Shown here one piece after another: positions 1-5,138 of a DNA stretch of 5,138 nt. The stretch comes from Candidatus Berkelbacteria bacterium. GTDB lineage: Bacteria; Patescibacteriota; UBA1384; JAHJRZ01. The notes under the pieces are model-generated. The model was not told the DNA's origin. It saw only the letters and a list, made by a program, of their open reading frames with translations, and did not search any database. The position numbers and the translations under genes were made by a program. Numbering within the stretch: the stretch's first letter is position 1; every line of letters starts with the position of its first letter. Location of the stretch: the NCBI GenBank assembly GCA_026397195.1, contig JAPLVI010000052.1:1-5138 (forward strand). Reading direction: 5' to 3'.

Positions 1-249
1 TATATTAATTTTTTCGTTTACATATTCTTTTTTGAGATTTTTTAATTCTTTCTTGAGATGTTTTAGCTCTTTATGCCTTTCAGAGCCAATTAATTTTTTC
101 TCAACCTCTAAACCGATATATTTGCTTGAAAGAACATACCACTTCTCGCCATCCCCTTTTGCTTCACGATTAACCCTACTATAAAGTTTATCTAATTTAT
201 TCTTTCCATTGATATAATTTTCGGCAATTTTTTCTATTTTTTTTCGCAT
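1..249 (-). CDS. Small Lys-rich protein, C-terminus outside the window, candidate immunity gene
   Basis: An ATG at 247-249 opens a frame of 83 codons that runs off the left edge without a stop. A TAA at 253-255 closes the frame just above, so no in-frame ATG, GTG or TTG lies further upstream. The protein begins MRKKIEKIAENYINGKNKLD and includes EKWYVLSSKYIGLEVEKKL. Its last 30 visible residues are Leu/Lys/Glu-rich (KELKHLKKELKNLKKEY) with leucines 3-4 apart, suggesting a helical or coiled-coil segment. It carries about 19 Lys and 4 Arg against 13 acidic residues, so it is basic. I recognise no family. Its position directly behind an RHS tip, in the same orientation, is that of an immunity gene; this is inference. 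GC is 28%, clearly below the RHS gene. No strong ribosome binding site is seen. Confidence 0.6.
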   Translation of the reverse strand, partial: MRKKIEKIAENYINGKNKLDKLYSRVNREAKGDGEKWYVLSSKYIGLEVEKKLIGSERHKELKHLKKELKNLKKEYVNEKINI

Positions 250-272
250 AATTTATAATGAATTATAACATT
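250..272 (-). other. AT-rich gap between the RHS gene and the next gene
   Basis: The two minus-strand genes are separated by only 23 bases, 21 of them A or T. There is no hairpin with a T-run, so no intrinsic terminator. No AGGAGG-like ribosome binding site precedes the ATG at 247-249. A TATAAT string lies on the minus strand at 262-267, but nothing supports it as a promoter. The short gap favours co-transcription of the downstream gene with the RHS gene. Confidence 0.5.
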
Positions 273-3200
273 TTATTGATATCCGCGTCCCCTAACATAG
301 CTCCTTGCCCATTCCCCTGTCGGAAACCAAAATGATGGATAGTCATGTGAAGCAAAATAAACTCCATATCCACAAACACCATATTTGAAATGAAAAATAT
401 AGGCTTTCTTGTTGCCTTTGGAATAAACCTCACATTGAGGCAAATGACTTAAAATCACACCTATCGCAGCACTTGTTAATAGACGAGTTTTTGCATCTCT
501 TATTTCCGTAGACAGGGCTTTAAGGGATTGAGTCGTCGCCTTTAATGTGTCATAATACCCCGTATTTATTACTGCTGCTACAATAACTGATTTAACGGTG
601 GTTATTGACCTTTTATAGTATGACGATGCAGCCGAAGCTGCTTTTTGAATCGCAGTCTGGGCAATAGAGGCAATTGCTGGCAAGGTGGCATTAACAACAT
701 TATTAATAGCTGTCTTGCCTGGACCAAAACAATAATACCAACCAGCATATAATATTGCGACATCAACAGCAATCTTCAGGGCTGGCACCAAGGCTATCAA
801 CCACGCGAACTTCCCATTCTGGTCTATCTTCATCACCGGATTATTGTCGCAGTAGATATATGGATTTAAGGTGCCGGAACCTTCGCCGATATCGCTGTCT
901 TTGCTCAAAAATCTTCCGAGCTCGGGATCATACATTCTGGTCTTCAAGAAATACATTCCCAAATCATCATCAAAGTAATAACCGGAATACAAGCGCGGAT
1001 TATCTAATTGACCTCGGTCGGTCAAAAGATTGCCCCACGCGTCATAGTCATAACTAATCTTCAAATTGCCCAGATAATCAGAAAGCCCAATCACATTTCC
1101 GTGAGGGTCATATTGATAATAATAGGGGAGACCATCAATTGTTATTGAAACCAAATTTTCTTCTGGATCGTAAGTATAACTGTGAATAACTTTACCGGCA
1201 GCATCAACTTCAGCCACCAGTTTTCCACCTTCATAGGTATATTTTATCAAATTACCATCTTCCAATCGAGAAATCCGTTTTTTATTGGCGTCATAGATAT
1301 ATTCAATTGTTTTGCCACTAGGTAGGATTGCCTTGGTAAAGTAATCCTCGGCATCATATTGATAAGTAGTAATGCCGAATTGCGAATCATTTTTTTCAAT
1401 AATATTGCCATTGGCATCATAAGCAAAAGCAGTTGTTCTGCCGCCGGCATATTCAATCCGCAAGAGTTTATTGCCATCAGTCTCATCATAAATATAATTG
1501 GCGTTTTTGTCCCCCGAGATGGAAGTGCGGTTACCAGCAACATCATAAGTGTAAACCGTACCATTCTCGCCAGTCAGCTGGTTTTTAGCATCATACTGGT
1601 AAGAATTGATTTTGCCATCAGCTCTGGTGATTTTGGTGATATTGTAATTAGCATCGTATTCCAAATCATAAGACGAATAAATCAATCCGTTTTTGTTCTG
1701 ATTTTTTGCATTAATTAATCTGCCCGAAGAATCATATGCGTATAAGGTGACATCGCTGTTGGGCTTGATTATTTTAGTAATGTTGCCAGCGGCATCATAT
1801 TCATAATTGGTGATTTCGCTAATTCCCGACGAGCTCATGGTAAGCTGACCCGAACTATAACTGGTGCCAGTGCCTGAACTTATTTTGGTTTGGGTTGCTA
1901 ATTGGGTAAGATAATCTCTTGAATCGTAGCCAAGATTGTAATCCTTGACTGTTGATTGTGCCGCCACCAGGTTACCGTCTTTGTCATAGTTATAAGTGCT
2001 ATCTTCAGAAATTGAATTTTTGACGGTTAGCGGCGCATTATTTTTATCGTAAGTAATATTTGTTGTATCTGAACTTGCCGCGATTTTAGTCGGGTTGCCA
2101 TTTTTATCATAGACATAATTTGAATCAGCCGAAGCTGAATCAGAGCTTACAACCTGATCAGTCTTATCAAAACCATAATCATGATTTTGACCTTTGGGGT
2201 CAATAACTTTAGTAATATTACCATTGCCATCATAAGTAACGGAGTATCGCGTTCCATCGGGTTTAACCTCGGCGACTACTTGATTTCTGTCGTCATATTC
2301 ATAACCCGTTTTCTTCCCTTTTTCATCCATTACGGCCGTTCGGTTATTGGCTAAATCATACTGATAAGCAATCAGTGAAGCATCGGGATTTATTTGTTTA
2401 ATGAGACGATTAACGGCGTCGAATTCATATTGAGTAACATTACCCTTGAAATCTTTTTGCGAAATGATATTTGAATTGGCATCATATTGGGTCTCTTTGG
2501 CGTTATTCGATGGATCGATGATTTTGCTCTCACGGTTAAGCGCGTCAAGTTGATATTCAATTCGAACCCCATTGGCATCGATTGAAGCTGTTTTGTTGCC
2601 CAAAATATCATATTCAGAAGATGTCGTTGCCCCTTTGGCATCAATCGTTTTAATCAAATTGCCAAAGTTATCATAAACAAAACTTCTCGCATTGCCCTTG
2701 GGATCAGTCACTTTAATTTGGTTGCCGTATTGGTCGTAATTGTAATTGGTGACATTACCTAAAGGATCAGCCTGTGAGATAAGGTTTTCCCTGGTGTCAT
2801 AATTATATCGGGTAATATTTCCATTTGGATCAGTAATAGTTAAAGGATTAGAGAAAGAGTTATAAGCAGTTGTAGTAATATTCCCCAGCTGATCAATCGT
2901 TTCGGTGCGGTTACCGATATTGTCATATTCAAAAACAGATATTTCACCCTTTTCATCAATAACCCTGGATGGATTAAGATTGCCGTCATATTCAAACTCA
3001 TTGTTTAATACTTCACCATGGCCATCATCAACGGCATAAATCTTTTTGTAAGCATTGAGGTAATTGGTAACTTTTCTGGCCAAAGGATCGGTTATTTCGG
3101 TTTTGGAACCGTCTGTATAGTTAAATTTGGTCTCTGCAGCGACTGCATTTTTAACCTGAACCGCTTTGCCGCCATCATAGGAAAAATAGGTCGGATTGTT

Positions 3201-5138
3201 TTTAAAGTCATTAATTTGCGTGATTTTGCCTTCACCGTCGTAAAAATATTCTTGAAAATTATTAAGAACATTGTACGCTTTCTGCAACAAGCCATTATTA
3301 AACTCAAACCTCGTTTTCCTGCCAGCCGGGTCAATAATTTCTTTTAGATATCCGTTTTCATAGCTTAAATTTATTTCTCTGCCTGAAGAATCTAAAATTT
3401 TGACGACTTTGTCCTGCTCATAGAGATAAGATATACGATTGCCGTTTAAGTCGTTTTTAGATTGTAGCCTGCCTGAAGAATCAAAATTATAGTAAATTCC
3501 ATCTTTAAATTTAAGCCTTAAATTGCGGACACTTAAAGGCGCGGCTACTGGATGGTTATTAACGATGGTAAAGCTTTCTGCCGTAATAATGTAACCCCAG
3601 TTATAACCAGCATCAGTAAAGACAGCAGGGCTTGGGATCCAGCGTCTGGCGCCATTTTCAACCACATAGGCTTCCGGTCCTGTCCCCGGCTCAATAAACA
3701 TCGTTCCATCGCGATATGGAACTGGCGTACCGCTCGGATATGAATTCATTTCCGCATCAGAAATGGCAATTATTTTATTCCAATTTATATAGTTATTGCT
3801 AAAAACCGAAGGCGATGGAACATGATTTTTTTTGCCATTTTCAACCAGATAAACAGCTGGTTGATTGGCTACTCTGATAAGACTTCCTGAAGGGTGTTTG
3901 GCTTCAACTTTTATTGGTTCACCCTCGGGGAACTGGTCGGCAAGATCCGAGACTTTAACATTCTCCCAATTATAGCCCATGCCGATGAAAGTTGCCGGAT
4001 CAGGGAAATGTCTTTTTTTCTGGTTTTCAATTACATAAACGGCTGGGGCATTGGCAGTCTTGATTAAAGTACCATCTGGATAATTAAGCATGTCTCCCAT
4101 TGGATATTGTTCCATTTCGACATTGGAGACGGTTATATATCGCCAAACAGGAAAATAAGAATTTAAAACATCGGGATTAGGAATCCATTTTCTTTTTCCG
4201 TCCTGAATTAGATAAATTCTAAGAGAATCAATTGTTTTTATCATCGTCCCGTTGGGATGTGTTCTTTTTTCTCCATCTCTTATTAAATCAACGAATAATC
4301 CTTGGGGTCGGGTATAATTGATTCCGTCGCCGCTGAAATTGTGATAACTGCCATCAGCATCAATATAAGTAATATTTCCCGAATCATTAGTAATTAATCT
4401 CTGCTCAAAATCCGCCTGCCACTTGCTGCCTAAAACAGAATTAATTTTAAGATTTGGATTTGTAGTAGAAAGTTTAAGATCATTTAGAATATTACCGTTC
4501 ACGTCGCAGATTTTGGCCTGAAGTTTAAATTCAACCTCACCTTGGCTAACTTTAAAGAGGATTCGATTCCAACCGGTCCGCAAAGAAATATTGAATCTGT
4601 CGGAATCAGGAGTCAAGGGGCGTAAAACATTATTGCCCCAGACCTGATTACCATTGACAAAAACCTTGATGCCATCATCAGAACCAAGCCAAATTTGTCC
4701 ATTTTTATCATTTGGCGACCAGACATAAATAAAATTATAGACCGCCGCATTTTTGGTTGAATTGTATTGAATTGTGCTTTGCAGGGCTTCGTGAATGTCT
4801 AAGACATCATTTTGGGAGTGGAATTTTGTCCAGGCTCTTCCGTTAACCGCTCCTTCATTTGGCCAAAGATATTCTTCGCCTAAAAAATCAGTTTTAAACG
4901 CATTTTGGGCACTCGAGGTATAAAAAGGACCATTAACAAGCCAATCTTTGATGTAACCAGTATTATCTATACTCTGACTGGCATAATCTTGGCTATTATA
5001 GGAGCGCGAAGTGCCGAGGGATAAATTGCCTTGTGCGGCAATAGAAAAATCACTTTCATTTAAATTTAAGTTTCCATTGGAGATATTGATCGGCCCTTTT
5101 TGCGAATAATAGCTTTCGCTCCCCCGCTGGTTGTTTAA
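273..5138 (-). CDS. RHS/YD-repeat protein, polymorphic-toxin type, N-terminus outside the window
   Basis: A very large, probably secreted or surface-displayed RHS protein: 1621 residues are visible, ending at TAA 273-275. The frame has no stop up to the right edge, so the start, and any signal peptide, lie beyond 5138. An in-frame TTG at 4614-4616 was rejected as a start. It has no Shine-Dalgarno sequence, and it falls inside a beta-sandwich domain (residues 62-216) whose first half is encoded upstream. Order of parts: DUF6531-like strand (14-52), beta-sandwich (62-216), RHS N-terminal region (227-292), four 60-residue repeats (294-536), YD array (537-1337), RHS core (1339-1443), unrecognised tip (1444-1621). 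In known RHS toxins the YD repeats and core build a hollow shell around the C-terminal toxin; that role is inferred here. The RHS identity is very secure, the toxin role moderately so. A non-toxic adhesin or wall protein is the main alternative. The next gene starts 23 bases downstream. Confidence 0.96.
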   Translation of the reverse strand, partial: LNNQRGSESYYSQKGPINISNGNLNLNESDFSIAAQGNLSLGTSRSYNSQDYASQSIDNTGYIKDWLVNGPFYTSSAQNAFKTDFLGEEYLWPNEGAVNGRAWTKFHSQNDVLDIHEALQSTIQYNSTKNAAVYNFIYVWSPNDKNGQIWLGSDDGIKVFVNGNQVWGNNVLRPLTPDSDRFNISLRTGWNRILFKVSQGEVEFKLQAKICDVNGNILNDLKLSTTNPNLKINSVLGSKWQADFEQRLITNDSGNITYIDADGSYHNFSGDGINYTRPQGLFVDLIRDGEKRTHPNGTMIKTIDSLRIYLIQDGKRKWIPNPDVLNSYFPVWRYITVSNVEMEQYPMGDMLNYPDGTLIKTANAPAVYVIENQKKRHFPDPATFIGMGYNWENVKVSDLADQFPEGEPIKVEAKHPSGSLIRVANQPAVYLVENGKKNHVPSPSVFSNNYINWNKIIAISDAEMNSYPSGTPVPYRDGTMFIEPGTGPEAYVVENGARRWIPSPAVFTDAGYNWGYIITAESFTIVNNHPVAAPLSVRNLRLKFKDGIYYNFDSSGRLQSKNDLNGNRISYLYEQDKVVKILDSSGREINLSYENGYLKEIIDPAGRKTRFEFNNGLLQKAYNVLNNFQEYFYDGEGKITQINDFKNNPTYFSYDGGKAVQVKNAVAAETKFNYTDGSKTEITDPLARKVTNYLNAYKKIYAVDDGHGEVLNNEFEYDGNLNPSRVIDEKGEISVFEYDNIGNRTETIDQLGNITTTAYNSFSNPLTITDPNGNITRYNYDTRENLISQADPLGNVTNYNYDQYGNQIKVTDPKGNARSFVYDNFGNLIKTIDAKGATTSSEYDILGNKTASIDANGVRIEYQLDALNRESKIIDPSNNAKETQYDANSNIISQKDFKGNVTQYEFDAVNRLIKQINPDASLIAYQYDLANNRTAVMDEKGKKTGYEYDDRNQVVAEVKPDGTRYSVTYDGNGNITKVIDPKGQNHDYGFDKTDQVVSSDSASADSNYVYDKNGNPTKIAASSDTTNITYDKNNAPLTVKNSISEDSTYNYDKDGNLVAAQSTVKDYNLGYDSRDYLTQLATQTKISSGTGTSYSSGQLTMSSSGISEITNYEYDAAGNITKIIKPNSDVTLYAYDSSGRLINAKNQNKNGLIYSSYDLEYDANYNITKITRADGKINSYQYDAKNQLTGENGTVYTYDVAGNRTSISGDKNANYIYDETDGNKLLRIEYAGGRTTAFAYDANGNIIEKNDSQFGITTYQYDAEDYFTKAILPSGKTIEYIYDANKKRISRLEDGNLIKYTYEGGKLVAEVDAAGKVIHSYTYDPEENLVSITIDGLPYYYQYDPHGNVIGLSDYLGNLKISYDYDAWGNLLTDRGQLDNPRLYSGYYFDDDLGMYFLKTRMYDPELGRFLSKDSDIGEGSGTLNPYIYCDNNPVMKIDQNGKFAWLIALVPALKIAVDVAILYAGWYYCFGPGKTAINNVVNATLPAIASIAQTAIQKAASAASSYYKRSITTVKSVIVAAVINTGYYDTLKATTQSLKALSTEIRDAKTRLLTSAAIGVILSHLPQCEVYSKGNKKAYIFHFKYGVCGYGVYFASHDYPSFWFPTGEWARSYVRGRGYQ
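276..809 (-). other. Unrecognised C-terminal tip, candidate toxin domain
   Basis: The last 178 residues (1444-1621) follow the core and match no toxin family that I recognise. They begin with a hydrophobic stretch of about 25 residues (WLIALVPALKIAVDVAILYA; 732-806). An Ala/Ser/Thr-rich, probably helical part follows, with further apolar segments around VKSVIVAAVI and AAIGVILSHL. The final 43 residues are aromatic-rich (14 of 43 are Phe, Tyr or Trp), with two His and one Cys. There is no visible HNH, deaminase (HxE/PCxxC) or papain-like motif. By position this is the variable tip, normally a toxin in RHS systems, but no activity can be assigned. A membrane-acting toxin, or a linker plus a small enzymatic domain, are both possible. 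Confidence 0.6.
810..1124 (-). other. RHS repeat-associated core domain
   Basis: Residues 1339-1443 carry the family hallmarks in order: YYYQYDPHGNVIGLSD, YDYDAWGNLL, then RLYSGYYFDDDLGMYFLKTR, MYDPELGRFLSKD, and LNPYIYCDNNPVMKIDQNG. This is the conserved plug-like core that precedes the variable tip in RHS toxins. The end of the core departs from consensus: the usual Asp-Pro-x-Gly is Asp-Gln-Asn-Gly (D1439-Q1440-N-G), and the segment after RFLSKD reads SDIGEGSG instead of a DPxG-like motif. Autocleavage by an Asp-containing site is known for some members; whether it occurs here is open. Confidence 0.93.
1128..3530 (-). repeat. YD-repeat array of the RHS shell
   Basis: About 800 residues (537-1337) hold more than 25 literal Tyr-Asp pairs in units of the form 'Y-x-YD-xx-GN-xxxxx-D-xx-GN-x-T'. 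The most regular part, about 2187-2996, has around 13 units spaced 20-22 residues apart, which is roughly 63 bases per unit. Good examples are NYNYDQYGNQIKVTDPKGN and VFEYDNIGNRTETIDQLGN. The first units (3100-3530) and those after about 2180 are more irregular, as is usual next to the core. YD repeats form a spiralling beta-sheet shell in known RHS and teneurin structures. The repeats are diverged in DNA, so this is a coding periodicity rather than a satellite. Confidence 0.95.
3531..4259 (-). repeat. Four tandem 60-residue Trp/Pro-rich protein repeats
   Basis: Four in-frame copies of 59-62 residues lie head to tail: 4083-4259, 3897-4082, 3717-3896 and 3531-3716. Each starts with (H/Y)-P/R-x-G-(T/S)-(L/M)-(I/F), followed by a Tyr-(L/V)-(I/V)-(E/Q) strand such as AVYVIEN. 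Next comes a basic turn running into (W/H)-(I/F/V)-P-x-P, for example GARRWIPSPAVF. A GYNW-type motif follows, and then, except in copy 4, an acidic 'SDAEMNSYP-x-G' end. Copies 2 and 3 are the most alike and copy 4 the most diverged. They are related at protein level but clearly diverged in DNA, so the duplication is old. From memory, such repeats recur in surface or cell-wall-associated proteins of candidate-phylum bacteria; a binding role is inference only. Confidence 0.85.
4263..4460 (-). other. Resumed RHS N-terminal region between two inserted modules
   Basis: Residues about 227-292 contain LGSKWQADFEQRLI, then ITYIDADGSYHNFSGDG, then RPQGLFVDLIRDGEKR. These resemble the consecutive segments 'G-G-W-x-x-x-(Y/F)-D-x-R-L', 'VTYTDGDGSRYTF' and 'PPGVYDTLxxN' that in ordinary RHS proteins follow directly after the 'RTYNS' motif. 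Here they are separated from that motif by the beta-sandwich, and from the first 'DG-x-YYNFDSSGRL' segment (about residues 546-559) by the four 60-residue repeats. The alignment is by eye; individual residues are diverged. Confidence 0.65.
4491..4955 (-). other. PA14/galactose-binding-like beta-sandwich domain
   Basis: Residues about 62-216 form a module with three recognisable landmarks. These are a starting strand with KDWLVNGPF (64-72), a central WLGSDDGIKVFVNGNQVW (150-167), and a closing GWNRILFKVSQGEVEF. The pattern 'WLVLGPF ... SDDGvkVwlNG ... GWNrllLKV' is, from memory, that of small extracellular beta-sandwich domains related to PA14 and other galactose-binding-like folds. These usually bind carbohydrate or mediate adhesion. 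The boundaries are approximate. The domain spans the TTG at 4614-4616, which supports reading that codon as internal leucine. Ligand binding cannot be judged from the sequence. Confidence 0.7.
4983..5099 (-). other. DUF6531-like N-terminal RHS motif
   Basis: Residues 14-52 of the visible protein read GPINISNGNLNLNESDFSI and then an SLGTSRSYNSQDY stretch. This matches the usual RHS pattern of a 'P-V-N-ATG-N-ET-D' strand followed by 'LSL-R-YNS', which opens the DUF6531 region before the YD array. It shows that the protein extends well above the TTG at 4616 and that probably only the leading part is missing. The match is by eye from knowledge of the family. After the YNSQ motif the expected continuation (Gly-x-Gly-Trp, then a Tyr/Phe-Asp and Arg-Leu stretch) is postponed by about 170 residues because another module intervenes. 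Confidence 0.8.

Noticed and set aside
262..267. TATAAT on the minus strand as a separate promoter for the small gene
   Set aside because: The region is almost pure A/T, so the string is expected by chance; no -35 element is evident, and a start from it would leave almost no leader.
755..1057. Plus-strand open frame of 100 codons
   Set aside because: It is antisense to the RHS core and tip, its translation is Arg/Ser-rich low-quality sequence, and it has no family features; a shadow of the real gene.
1247..1718. Overlapping open frames on both strands (1247-1564 minus, 1359-1718 plus)
   Set aside because: Both lie wholly within the YD array, and their Met/Ile/Leu-rich translations arise from the repeated YD codons read out of frame.
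2187..2996. Regular spacing near 63 bases, considered as a CRISPR array or DNA satellite
   Set aside because: The units are not identical in DNA, have no spacer/repeat structure, and encode in-frame YD repeats.
2390..3743. Further open frames at 2390-2644, 3018-3347, 3092-3334 and 3552-3743
   Set aside because: All are out-of-frame shadows of the RHS gene with no recognisable domains or ribosome binding sites.
4614..4616. TTG as the start codon of the RHS gene
   Set aside because: No Shine-Dalgarno sequence, an uninterrupted frame above it, and recognisable domain sequence on both sides of it.
276..4616. Alternative genetic code with TGA read as an amino acid
   Set aside because: No in-frame TGA occurs, Trp is TGG, and the gene ends with TAA, so there is no sign of recoding.

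Overview
The window is almost entirely one very long minus-strand gene for an RHS/YD-repeat polypeptide toxin-type surface protein. A small second gene starts just behind it. The RHS reading frame is open from the right edge (5138) to a TAA at 273-275, giving 1621 residues with no in-frame stop. The N-terminus lies outside the window. An in-frame TTG at 4614-4616 could be taken as a start, but the 174 codons upstream of it encode coherent family-typical domains, so it is an internal leucine codon. Residue numbers below count from 5138, with residue 1 at 5136-5138.

Layout in transcription order (right to left): (1) an RHS N-terminal strand motif of DUF6531 type (about 4983-5099); (2) a PA14/galactose-binding-like beta-sandwich (about 4491-4955); (3) the resumed RHS N-terminal region (about 4263-4460); (4) four tandem repeats of about 60 residues with Lys/Arg-Trp-Ile-Pro and Gly-Tyr-Asn-Trp motifs (3531-4259); (5) a long YD-repeat array (about 1128-3530) with a period near 21 residues; (6) the RHS repeat-associated core (about 810-1124); (7) a 178-residue tip of no recognised family, starting with a hydrophobic segment and ending in an aromatic-rich stretch (276-809); (8) a 23-base AT-rich gap; (9) the first 83 codons of a small, lysine-rich protein in the same orientation (1-249), which runs off the left edge.

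The pattern is that of a polymorphic RHS toxin. The YD repeats and core form a shell that carries a variable C-terminal tip, and the next gene sits where the cognate immunity gene normally lies. Toxin activity and immunity are inferred from architecture and position. I recognise no catalytic motif in the tip and no family for the small protein. The two extra modules appear to be spliced into the RHS N-terminal region rather than added at an end, which is the most distinctive structural point.

Organism: a bacterium with moderately low GC (roughly 40% in sampled lines of the large gene, 28% in the small one) and a standard-looking code (TGG for Trp, TAA stop, no in-frame TGA). From memory, the 60-residue repeats occur in surface proteins of candidate-phylum bacteria such as Patescibacteria and some other environmental lineages. 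That placement is a weak inference. No RNA gene, mobile element, CRISPR array or clear terminator was seen, and no stretch above 300 bases lacks a gene.
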